A program made the translations under genes and the position numbers. Of a stretch of DNA of 64,000 bases, positions 1 through 12,300 are shown piece after piece. The notes below the pieces were generated by a model, which was not told the origin of the DNA, did no database searches, and worked only from the letters and a program-made list of their open reading frames with translations. Position 1 is the first letter of the stretch. Every line of letters begins with the position of its first letter. This stretch comes from Theristus sp. LFF4_11 (taxonomy: Eukaryota > Nematoda > Chromadorea > Monhysterida > Xyalidae), in the NCBI GenBank assembly GCA_030248135.1, contig JASANC010004416.1, positions 37,056-101,055 of the forward strand. The letters are read 5' to 3'.

Positions 1-3000
1 AGCTGAGCTTTTTCAACGTTTTTAGTAATATGCGAGCAGCACATGCTTTACATGAACGTCACTCTTGCGTGAATTGTGCAAAATCTTTTAAGATCGGCTT
101 TTTCAGAATACCGACCCCCCCTTAGGCACAGTTTTTGAAAAGTTTTCAGATTTTGATGAAATTAGCACCAATCGAACCGCCTCGATGCGCTGAGTTCGAA
201 AATCATATTTGTTTTTTAATTTGACCCTTTTTTATAGTCAAAAACAAGGAAAAACCGTTTTTTTGAGCGACCTTCAGAAACATAGCTTTAACTTGCTTCT
301 GCTTTGAGCTATTAACAAAATTCAAAAATCAATCGATTTTGCTTGTGCTCGCGCACATTTTTTATAATAACATTGTTATACAAAAAGTGTTTTTTATGCT
401 CTAAATTTAAGAAAAACTAAAAGAGTTTGCGGTTTTTGCTATGTTTATGCACTTTTAAAGCGAGAACGGAGTAGGGTTGCTAAGTAATTCTGAAAGCCCT
501 TGAAAAATGCTACATGTATGCAAAAAATAAAAAAAATCGATTGCCCATTAAGAAGTAACGAAGCATTACAATATCGGTCGCCCGCATGCGTACAGGGTAT
601 TTCCTGGTATGTCAACAAATTGTAGAGCAACAGAGACAAAAATCAAAATACGGGTATTAGGGTAACTTTTTGCGCTGAATCCAAAAAAATAAGTACCGTT
701 GCAAAATTTTGTTACAGTAACCCAATATTTGCGATTTTTGACTTTTTTGGCCTTTTTTGGATTGTTTCTGGTCCGTGTGGTGTTATACTTGAACTAATCA
801 GGCCAAATTTGGTATCAATCGGCTCCCCTTGATAATACAAACAATTTCCATCTAGATAGCGCAACTGTATTGTAATTACCGTAACCCGCAGAGCAAGGTT
901 TTTACCATTTTTAACCATTTTTAGGTCTGAAAGTGACATTTTTGATTCTGTAGTGTTCTAGTTGTTCGAATTGAATCAAATTTGTATCAGTCAATTACTC
1001 TTGGTCAGGCAAACAGCTTTCATTTAGATACCGTAACCATAGCTTGACTTTCGTACCCGTTGAAGCACGGCATTCTACCAAGTTTTCACCATTTTCAGGC
1101 ATGAAATTGGCTTTATGGTCTATGCAGTGTTATACTTGAACGAATCTAGTCAAACTTAGCATCAATCGACTCCCCTTGACAAGACGAACAATTTTTATTC
1201 AAATACGGTACTTATTGCTTGACTACCGAATTTCTTAAAGCACAGTATTTTACTAGGGGGGGGGGGGGAGAGGGGGAGGGGGGGGGGGTTGATAGGGGGG
1301 GGGGGGATCTGGGGGGGGGGGGGGGGGTTTTTTTTTTGTTTTTTTTATATGTTTTGTAACTCTTTCAAGCCTGAAATTGGCTGTTTTGATCCATGTAGTG
1401 TACACTTGAACAAGTCCAATCAAATTCGCGATCTATACACTCCCCTTGATCAGGCAAACAATTTTCACTCAGATACCGTAATCCTTGCTTGACTATCGTT
1501 CCCAGTGTGTTCCCTCCCATCCCCCCTCCCAAAATTTTAGGGGCCACCTCAGGTGCTGAAACCGTAACGAAAGGGGGATTTCGGATAAAAAGAAATTTTA
1601 CATAGAAAAAAAGTCCAAAACCTGAGTTCAAAAATCTTACTTAGAACTTTGCCCGAGGTTTCTATCTGCCCTATGTGGATGAGAAAGGAAATTCCTTTAA
1701 TAATTAATTTGAAATTAAAAAACGTCGCAAAAAAATCTGAAACCGTGTTACAAACAACAAATCAAGGTTTCTGACTTTGAATATGCTGTTTATTTTTTCA
1801 TACGAATTACTCCGTACCCTAAAAACGGTTTCTATATGAATTAAAACAAGAAAAATTAAAAAAAATCTATTTTTATTTTTTATCCCCATAGAGACCATTT
1901 TTAGGTATGGAGTAATCCGTATAATAAATAAACATCATATTCGAAGTCAGCAATCTTGATTTGTGTTTGTAACAAGGTTTCAGAATTTTTTGTGACGTGT
2001 TTACTCAGCGTGCCCGAAAACCCCTTTCGTTACGTTTCAGCACCTGAGGTGGCCCCTAACATTTTGGGGGTGGGAAGAAACACACTGGGAACGGTAGTCA
2101 AACAAGGATTACGGTATCTGGGTGAAAGTTGTTGCCTAATCAAGGGGAGTCGATTGATGCTAAATTTGACTAGATTCGTTCAAGTATAACACTGCATGGA
2201 CCATAAAGCCAATTTCATGTTTGATGGTGAAAACTTGGTAGAATGCCGTGCTTCAAGGGGTACGAAAGTCAAACTATAATTACGGTATCTAAATGAAAGC
2301 TGTTTGCCTGACCAAGAGTAATTGACTGATACAAATTTGATTCAATTCGAACAACTAGAACACTACAGGAATAAAAAATGTCACTTTCAGGCCTAAAAAT
2401 GGTTAAAAATGGTAAAAACCTTGCTCTGCGGGTTACGGTAATTACAATACAGTTGCGCTATCTAGATGGAAATTGTTTGTATTATCAAGGGGAGCCGATT
2501 GATACCAAATTTGGCCTGATTAGTTCAAGTATAACAACACACGGACCCGAAACAATCCAAAAAAGGCAAAAAAGTCAAAAATCGCGAATATTGGGTTACT
2601 GTAACAAAATTTTGCAACGGTATTTATTTTTTTGAATTCAGCGCAAAAAGTTGCCCTAATACCCGTATTTTGATTTTTGTCTCTGTTGCTCTACAATTTG
2701 TTGACATACCAGGAAATACCCTGTACGCATGCGGGCGACCGATATTGTAATGCTTCGTTACTTCTTAATGGGCAATCGATTTTTTTAATTTTTTGCATAC
2801 ATATAGCATTTTTCAAGGGCTTTCAGAATTACTTAGCAACCCTACTCCGTTCTCGCTTTAAAAGTGCATAAACATAGCAAAAACCGCAAACTCTTTTAGT
2901 TTTTCTTAAATTTAGAGCATAAAAAACACTTTTTGTATAACAATGTTATTATAAAAAATGTGCGCGAGCACAAGCAAAATCGATTGGTTTTTGAATTTTG

Positions 3001-3258
3001 TTAATAGCTCAAAGCAGAAGCAAGTTAGGGCTATGTTTCTGAAGGTCGCTCAAAAAAACGGTATTTCCTTGTTTTGGACTATAAAAAAGAGTCAAATTAA
3101 AAAACAAATATGATTTTCGAACTCAGCGGATCGAGGCGGTTCGATTGGTGCTAATTTGATCAAAATCTGAAAACTTTTCAAAAACTGTGCCTAGAGGTGT
3201 GGAGGTCGGGTCGGTCGACTCAAAAAGCGAGTCTTAAAACACATTGTGCAATATCTCA
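1..3258. repeat. Long imperfect inverted repeat (foldback-type), arms about 1.6-1.8 kb
   Basis: The left half (about 58-1830) reappears as the reverse complement in the right half (about 1890-3258). For example, 445-639 on the minus strand and 2677-2871 on the plus strand read as almost the same 64-residue peptide. Pairing position p with about 3316-p holds in the outer arms. The offset grows towards the centre (near 1860) because the left arm has an extra subrepeat plus a poly-G stretch at 1256-1328 and about 110 extra bases near 1585-1700. The arms contain degenerate subrepeats sharing the core ACTCCCCTTGAT followed by CAGATACCGTAA (about 820-960, 985-1100, 1165-1230, 1425-1500). The short open frames are not convincing genes. 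The right arm ends about 55 bp before the first papilin exon. The left end may continue outside the window, so a terminal duplication cannot be tested. Confidence 0.85.
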
Positions 3259-3314
3259 GATAAACATCACAGTAACCGTAGAGATTGATTGCAATTCATT
3301 GTGTGCGATTTCAG

Positions 3315-6300
3315 TTTCCAATCAGTGGCGATCTGCCGCTGCACCCGTCGAGTGCACGGATTCGAGAGCGACGACAGGCGTATCCGATATATGGGCATGG
3401 CGATGTGAGGATCACGGTGGACGCACGGGGACTGCAGGAAACGGGCAGATGGGGACAATGGCAACAGCAGGGCGAATGCTCACGAACCTGTGGAGGGGGC
3501 GCACGACATGAAATCAGAGAATGCTTGTGAGAACACGTTATGAAGCTTCCCATGCCATCTTACTTTGTATTTAAACTTCCTGATAAGACCGCGGTGACTG
3601 TTGGCTTTAAAGGATTTTACATCACAATTTCCGACTTTTTTTACTTTGATATTACGGTATGGCTCATCAAACATGGCAGCTTCTATTAGGGTGCAAGGAG
3701 CGCGCGAAATTTGAATCAAAGCAAAAAGACTCAGAAACGGACATGTCTTTAACAGACGTTTTTGTTTAAACTTTTAATTAGCTCTCCGTGCTATGTTGTA
3801 CAGTCTTCGTCCTTTGCACACTCGATTGCGGGACAAAATCCGGCAGTCATGACAAAACAGAACTCTTTGTCTTCAACTGGTCTCGCCTGACTGAAAGGAC
3901 CAGCAGTGCCTTATTTATTCGACCATACTGTACCATAAAATTTTAGAATACCAGGCAACTGCACTGGCAGTTCAAAACGCTACGTCAGCTGCAACACTCA
4001 GGTTAGCAGGTTTTTAAAGGTTGGAATGAGTTCTTTGTACTACGTCATCGCTCTCGCATTGCGCTTCTGCAGTTTTACTCAAACATTTTGTTGCACCATG
4101 CACGCTTGGTGCCCCGCGTGGTCTCCCGCAAATGAAAGCGGCAAAACCACGCTCGATGTTTCGGACCTCTTTTACATTGCGGGACACGGACACCGCGTGG
4201 GACACCCAGCCGGACACATCTGCCAGTGTGGGTGCTTGCTGAGCGAATGTTTCTGTTTTTGTGCCAGGCGTGCCCGGCTGACGCGATCGATTTTCGTGCA
4301 GCGCAGTGCGCCGAGCACGACGAGGACGCGTTCGAGGGGAAATACTACGAATGGGTGCCGTTCATTAAACGTGGGCAGTTTGCCTTGACTGCATCGTTTT
4401 TGCCTTTTCTTTGAAAAGCTTTCAAAATTTCCAAAGTTGTCCAACCAATTTCAGCGGGTCAACACGAATGCAGCTTGCTGTGTCGACCGAAGACCGAACA
4501 ATGGGCGTACACATGGGCTGTGAAAGTGGTCGATGGCACCCCATGCAACTCGTACTCATCCGACATTTGCGTCGACGGATACTGCCTGGTGCGTTTGCAC
4601 CGCCGTGAACAAGCTGCAGCATGCTGAACCGAATTCTTGGTCTCGTTAGCAGCCAATCAGAGCGCTATACTTGAGTTACATTAGCTTTCGACGCTGTCAG
4701 TCACTACGGTTATATTGCTTGTTGCAGAACGTCGGCTGCGACGGCAAACTCGGCTCGGACATTGTTGAAGACAAATGCCTGCTGTGCGGCGGCAACGGCA
4801 CATCGTGCAAAACGGTTGTTCCTTGCAATACTTTGCCGCATTATAACGGAACTAATTTTTCAAACTAAACGTATCGCAGGTGGATGACTTTTTCGACGAG
4901 CGCAGTCTGTCAGCCGGTTACCATGACGTCATCGAACTGCCACGTGGTGCCACCTCGATTTTCATCGAAGAAATGCGCGCGTCACCCGATGCACTTGGTT
5001 TGCTAAATTTTCTTTTCTGTTCCCATCCCAGGTATTTTTATTGCAAAAAAACCAAAAAACAAACTTGATTTCAGCCATTCGTAATGCGACCGGCCAGTAT
5101 TTTTTGAACGGCAACTTTCAAGTGCTCGCTGTCTCTGGCATCCATCAAATCGCCGGCACAATATTTCAGTACGAAATTCGCTCCGATAAAACAGAGGCGT
5201 TGCGGGCACGAGGGCCACTGAAGGAAGATCTCACTATTGCCGTCGGTTCACGCTTTTTTATGTGAAAAGTAAAAATTGAACATAGAAACTAGAAAGTTTT
5301 AACATTTTAGGTTGTGCACCATAAAGGCGCGAAAGATGTGGCGATAAAATTTGAATTCTCGACCCCGATTGACGAAAGTGTCGAGTACATCTACAAACCG
5401 GGAAAATACGGCGAATGTTCAGTCACTTGCGGAAAAGGTAAAAAAACAAATTTAAAAAGTTATAATTTAACTTTTCAGTAAAACCAAGTATGACTTATTT
5501 TTTTAAACGTGTCCCACTGAAATGACGTCATGTGCCGCCAAACATGCGCTTGCCGTTCACAACAAACCAGACCAAACCAGACTTTCCGTTTAGCCGATTT
5601 CTTCCCGTAAACAAATGGTGAATGTCTAATCAGTCACACCAAACTGACATTTTTGTGCCTGTACATTGACAAACGAGCGTTTTTAAAGCAAATGATGTCA
5701 TTTTAGTCCGGACACGTTTGAACAAATCCACAATACATTATAAAAATGTAAAAGACAACCAATTTTGTTGTTGCAGGCGTGCACAAGCGCGACGCAACGT
5801 GCATTGAGTTGAACGGTCAAACCGAAGTGCCGTTGGCCGAGTGCGAGGCGCATAATGCTTCGTTGCCGATTTTGGAAAAAGAATGTGAAACCGTCCACTG
5901 CGCTCCTGCGTGAGTGACCGACTGCTTGTTGGCTTTCTATCGCTTCATCAGATTGTCAGATTCGTTTACGGTATGGCCGGTTAAACATGGCAGCTTTTTT
6001 CAGGGTGCAAGGAGCGCGCGAATTTTGAATTAAAGAAAAAGACGTTCAGAAACTGAATTGTGTGCCAAATTTGACGCGTTTTTTTAAACTAATGGATTAT
6101 CCGCGCTATTCTGTTCATTCTTTATCCCTTGTACACATGATTGGGAACTACGTTGGCTTTTTTTGAAAAAGACAACTCCTAGTCTGCGGCTGATCCCGCC
6201 TTGATGGACTGCCTCATTTATTCGGCCATACTGTACAGCAAGCAACCTCTGATCCGAGGAAATCCCAAGGCACAAACAAACTGCAATGCTGAATTTGCGT

Positions 6301-9300
6301 TGATGATGATAATTTTTGAAGTTGCACAGTTGCTTTCAGCTGGCACGCCTCGCCGTGGGAAGAGTGTTCAACGAGTTGTGGCGAGCACGGCTGGCAGTAC
6401 AGGGCAGTGTACTGTGAGCAGCATCTCAAGGACGGCCGTGTCGTCACCGTGAACAACACAAACTGCGCCGGTGCTGGTGAGCGGCCGCTGCTGCAGCAAC
6501 ACTGCAATCGCTTCGAGTGTCCCGAGTGGAACGCTGGGCCGTGGTCGGCTGTGAGTCAAACAAGCCAATGAAAGCAGTAAACAAGGACACTGCCTGCCAA
6601 CGTGTATGCAGCTTGCAGTGCAGCGAGCAGTGTGGCGCCGCCTACCAATATCGATCGGTGATGTGTCGCTCGGAGAAGCCAGACGAAGACGGAAAACTGC
6701 TGCCAGCAAGCGCCTGCGACCAACAACAGCAACCGTCAGCGAAACGCTCATGCAACCTTGGACCTTGTGAGGGACTCGCGTTTGTCACAACTGATTGGCA
6801 GCTGGTACGCAATTGACGACGACATTGACTGTGTTTATGCGGAATCCGTCTTTACTCATTTGTACTGCAGTGCTCAAAATGCAACGACACAATTGAAACG
6901 CGCGAAGTGACGTGTCAAGACGAGGACGGTGCAGAATACGACGCTGACGAATGCACCACAGAAGAACAACCGCAGGCACCACCCAGTGAACGAGCATGTG
7001 CCGCTGTGGTGCCCTGTGTGTACCAGTGAGTGGCTGACTGCTCACAAATCTAACCCATCTACGGCACAACCAATTTATTTTCTCTTTACAAACTTGAGAT
7101 GGCACGTGTCCGAGTGGTCAGAGTGCAGCACCAACTGTGGTCATGGCCAGCAGAGGCGTCGTGTGTTTTGTGCGATCGACGAAGAAAATGTGATCACAGT
7201 GAGTTTGCAGTGTTCCGTGGACGACAATGAAGCAGCGTTGATTGATTTTGTTTCATGCAACTTTCGTCAGATCATGGACGACTCACACTGCGACGCGGAG
7301 GAGCGGCCGAGTGCCACGCAGAACTGCACGAACGAGGAGCAGTGCACTGGCACCTGGTACAAGAGCGAGTGGACGCCGGTCGGCGCTCGCAGCACTTTGA
7401 AATCGCAGTTTTTGATGAAAACAATAACACTATGAATGAGAAAGACTATAATCAATGCGATGCATCTTTAGTGCACAGCAGAATGCGAGGGTGGCACACA
7501 GATTCGTGTGGTCGTCTGCTTGAACTACGATTACATGCCTGCCAAAGATCTCTGCGACGGCAACACCAGACCAGTCAGTCGTCAGGAATGCAACACACAC
7601 GACTGTCCAAGTAGGCCATCCGTTTACATTCGGTCTCAGTGCTTGACACACGGATTTGTTTTTAAAGTTTGTCGACCACCAGGCTATCATGAAACGATTC
7701 GTTGCAGAATGCGACGAGTCCGAGTTCGGCTGTTGCCCTGATAACAGCACGTTCGCAACGGGCATGTACTTTGCCGGTTGCTCTAATTGCAGTTTCACTG
7801 ACTGGGGCTGTTGTCCAGACAATGTCACCGAGGCACTTGGAGATAATCTATTAGGTAAGCACAAGCTTGACTTTGTTTTCTTGGCTTTTGTAAAAACTCA
7901 ACTTTATAATTGTTCTTGCATGAACTATAACTGTTATTGCATAACAGGCTGCGACGGTGTCGAAGTGACGGAACCAACGGTGATAACGACGGAGGGAATG
8001 TGCAAGGTTCGGCTCTCGTCACAAGTTTTTTGTACTGCTTAGCGCTTACAGCGTCATTCTGAACTTGAATAACAAAAATGGACGTTTGTTCAGGTGCACA
8101 GCGACAGCAGCAGCAGCGAGGAAGTGATGGTGCCATGCGAAGATGAGGACGAAGTCACGTTGCAACCAACGTATGTCGATTATGAAGTGTGCTGACAGGC
8201 AGGCCCCTGAAAACGATCATGTGAAGAAAACGTTCAATTGCACTTTTCAGCATGGAATCCGACATGAATGAGACGGACGCCAATGCCACGGTACACTGCA
8301 GCAAAACCGAATTCGGCTGCTGTCCAGACTGGTACACCGCGGCCGAGGGTGACAACCACCAGGGATGCCCGAAATTTGCACTCGGTATAGTGCTCAGTTG
8401 AGCGTTTATTTAGTGTTTGTCTATTCATGACATCGTGTTTTCTACATCCCAGGCGAGTGCAACGCCACTAAATACGGCTGCTGCGACGACGAGATCACAC
8501 TGGCCCGTGGCGAAAACCAGGAGGGCTGTGGGTCGTCGCAGTGCAGCGCGTCGTTGTTTGGCTGCTGTGCCGACCGTGTGACAATCGCCTTCGGGACACA
8601 TTACGCTGGTTTGAATTTGTTGCCGGCCTATTTACCACTGATAAACACACGAACAGCGTGCTTTCTGTTGCCGTGACTGTGAGTGTTCATTGGCAGGCTG
8701 TGAGCGATCGCTGTTCGCATGTGAACAGGCAGAGTTCGGCTGTTGCCCGGATGGTGAGACTGCCGCACTGGGCCCATTCGGCAAAGGATGCGGTGAGCCG
8801 TGCGCACTGACACGATACGGATGCTGTCCAGACGGAGTCAAACCAGCGCTCGGTAAAACCTTTTTTTTGTTTTTGAGAACTCACGGAATGCGCAGAACTG
8901 CAGTAATTCACTGTTATTTACTGTGAATGTTTTTCAAGTTTAGCACGCTTACTCAGGCTCCTTTGAACTTAATCAAACCACATTCTGCGTGGTCACTGAT
9001 GGCGCAACGTTTAGCGTAACATGACACGATCAGGTGCAAACAACAAGGGCTGCGGTTGCTCCGTGGCGCAGTTCGGTTGTTGCCCCGACGGAAAGACAGC
9101 AGCGAGCGGCGCCAGCTTCGAGGGTTGCCCGCAAGGCTGTGCTCAGACGGTGTACGGCTGCTGCCCCGATGGACGAACGGCCGCACGTGGACTGCGAAAC
9201 GAAGGTGGCCTAAACGAATTCATGTTGTATTTTTGTCGTCGGCTTGCATGAACAGAACGAAAAATTAAAACACAACGAGATGAGACGCGTCTCGTGGCAG

Positions 9301-12300
9301 TCAACCCAGCTTTAGTAGGTTTCTGATAAAACATTCCGGAAACAATGCACGTTCCACCAGGCTGTCCATGCCAGTACACGACATACGGCTGCTGCGACGA
9401 CGGAGAGTCACCCGCACAGGGACCGAACGGCGAAGGCTGTGACGATTGTCGATATGCAAAGTGACATCCTTGGTTTTAAAGTTCCATCCATCCATTTTAT
9501 TTCGCGAAAAAGCAAGAAACTCCGATAAAATTGTATGAACAGCATGTAGTTCGGAGACCCAATTATTTTGTTTTGTTTCGGTGTTTATTGTGAATGTGGC
9601 GTTTAATTGAGCGAGTTTATGAGTTCAGGTACGGGTGCTGCCTCGATGGCAAAACGAAAGCACGTGGGCCTGACTTCAAAGGCTGCCCGGGCACCACACC
9701 GTCGCCGAGCATAGAGGGAGGCACTGCATCGCCCATAAAAATTGGTCCGACATGTGAATTTGTGCAGTGTGTCAAAGTTCTTTCAATAAATCGATCGCAA
9801 AAATTTCAGCCGCATGTGCACTGCCAAAAGATCAAGGTCAAGTCGTCACATACGTATTGCAATTTTATTTCGATACCGAAGAGGCAAAATGCAAACAATT
9901 CTGGTTGGTGTTCATCGTTTTACTTTTTACGCAGTGTGCGTTTTACTTGTCTCGAACATGGAGTTTGAGAGAACGGGGCGACACACGAAAAAATCCCAAT
10001 CGTACATTTTGCAGGTTTGGCGGTGCTGGTGGAAATCAGAATCGCTTTGCCACCGAGGACGCATGCAACACGGTGTGCGTTGACCCGCCGGGCGAAGGTA
10101 GGGAAACTACTAACAAGTAAAAAAGGCCTTCAAACAAACAAGATGAGACAATGCCGATAGCAACACGTTCACAGGTGTGTGCTACTTGGCGCAGTCAGTT
10201 GGCAGCAACACATGCAGCGACTACCAGGTGGCACACAGTTACAACGCGCAAACGCAACAGTGCGAGGCGTTCTATTACCGTGGCTGCGGCGGAAACAGCA
10301 ACCGATTCCAGAGTTGGGAGGACTGTGACAGTCGGTAAATTAGTTTTGATCATTTTTAGCCAGGGAAGGTTTCCTGGCAGGCTTTTGGGTAGACGAAGTT
10401 GGGAAGATGCATAAAGATAAAAATGTGCTGTCACCATTTTTAGGTGTGGCGGCGTGTCAGCGCCATCACAGAACTACATTCAACCGACTGATGGTAAACT
10501 CGAACCCCGAAAATTTTAACAACTTTTATTAAATTTAAAATTAGAATTAGTTCTTAGTTAAATTTAAACTCAGACTTAGAATCGCTGAACAATTAGTTTT
10601 ATTTTAAAAGTTTGAAATAATGGCAAGTGAAAACGCTAAATCGCACACGCAGACCGTGACATCTGCCGGCTGTCGCAAGACGCAGGCAGCTGCACCGAGT
10701 ACCAGGAAGCGTGGTTCTACAACACGTACACTGGCGAATGCGATAAATTCGATTACGGTGGCTGTGGTGGAAATGAGAATCGTTTTCGCACACGCGAAGC
10801 CTGTCAGCAGGCATGTGGTCGTTATGGACGAACGCTCAGGCGACAGTGTACGCGAAAATGTCTTAAATATTGCAGCTACAACATGTTTTCAATGTATTAT
10901 GGTCATACAAAAAATGCAGAACTTACGTAACTTGTACACAGCATTGTCATTTTTTCAGTAGTGCACCCGGACGTATGTAAACAAAACGTGGACGTCGGTT
11001 ACTGCGACGGCGAAGTGCCATCGTGGTACTACGACCCAATCGGCGGCCGATGCAACATGTTCATGTATTCTGGTGAGTACAAGCAGAAAGGCTTTGATTT
11101 TTCTTTCCATCAACTCAGCAGTTCAGCCATTTTCTACGAACATATGACTCACTGCACCTCTTTTAATTGCACAGGTTGCGGCGGGAACAGCAATCGATTT
11201 GAAACCTTTGATGATTGTTTGAACAGTTGCGCTGATGAAGAACATGAGAAGCAATCACGTAAGTTGGTATCAACGGTTTCTCATTTCAAAAGTGTGTAAA
11301 CGCAAAAAAGTGCAACTGTAAATCACAGAAGTGGCGGCCAGCAGCACCGAGTTGACCGTGGACATTTGCACATTGGACAAGGACAGCGGCGGCTGCGACG
11401 GCTACTCCTCCAAGTACTACTATGATCGACGCCAAGGCGTCTGTCGTCGTTTCTACTACGGCGGCTGTGGCGGTAACAGCAACCGATTTGAAACGGACGC
11501 CGAGTGCCAGCGCACGTGCGCCGATAAGTTCGGTTGGTTCATGAACTGTGTGACAGCTGCAGCCTTTCAGATTTTATTTTAAAAAGCACATTATCTGCGC
11601 TTGGTTCAAAGAATACACATGTCGCTTCTTCAGACCCGTGCACCTTACCGAAAGTAGTCGGTCCGTGCGCTGCGTCCTACGAACGTTGGTACTACGACGC
11701 CGACACCGCTCACTGCCAGCAGTTCACATTTTCCGGTTGTCTCGGTAATCGCAACAATTTTCGGTCAAAGGAAGACTGCGAGACGACTTGCCCATCGGTG
11801 CTGCTGATCTCAGGTTGCCTGAGCAGAATAGATGACAGCATTTATCAATCCTTTGTGGCGCAAAAAATAATTCATGTTTTGATATTGTTGATGTTTTTGA
11901 ATTTCAGCAAGCAATTCAGTAGGTCGTTGTGATTACACAATGGACCAAGGTTCATGCGACGAACAACTGGAGCGTTACTTCTACGATAAGAGCAACGACG
12001 AATGTCGCAAGTTTACGTATGGCGGATGCGGCGGAAATGACAATCGATTTGACACGAAAGAGCAATGCAACGAACAATGCAAGCGAGAGACACATCAGAA
12101 CCTTATCATGCAACCCGACGGCGACCCCGATCCTTGGAAGCGACTTGGAGCCGGTCAGTGTTTCAATTGTGCAACACACTGTCGAGCTCAGGTCACACAA
12201 GAATGACCAAGTTTTTGCCTTCAGACATCATTTGTGCGCTGCCACAAAAGACCGGTGCTTGCAATGCGCACTACAATGTCTGGTATTACGACATGTACAG

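Larger units (their letters stand above)
3315..7610 (+). other. Papilin N-terminal region: ADAMTS-like cassette and 7 TSP1 repeats
   Basis: Exon 1 carries the first TSP1 (W..W followed by CSRTCGGG), with the CxxTCGG pattern expected for O-fucosylation. Exons 2-8 carry the papilin/ADAMTS cysteine-rich and spacer cassette: CPADAIDFRAAQC, VVDGTPC, ICVDGYC, CLLCGGNGTSCKT and RNATGQYFLNGN are all in the expected order. Further TSP1 repeats begin in exons 8 (ECSVTCGKG), 10 (ECSTSCGEHG), 10-11 (WSACSEQCG), 11-12 (DWQL then CSKC), 13 (ECSTNCGHG) and 14-15 (WTP then CTAECEGG). The fifth repeat is degenerate: it has CSKC where CSxxCG is usual. Introns fall inside most repeats, often between the Trp-rich strand and the first cysteines. 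Two introns in this block carry miniature transposons. The cassette is typical of papilin and ADAMTSL proteins, which lack the protease domain. Confidence 0.9.

Noticed and set aside
445..639. Matching 64-residue frames at 445-639 (minus) and 2677-2871 (plus) as a duplicated gene
   Set aside because: They are simply the two arms of the inverted repeat; no family similarity and no length conservation beyond the repeat.
4026..4388. 120-codon plus-strand frame with a hydrophobic start, considered as a signal-peptide exon
   Set aside because: It lies between papilin exons 2 and 3 and overlaps exon 3 in a different frame; the exon 2 to 3 join is in phase without it.
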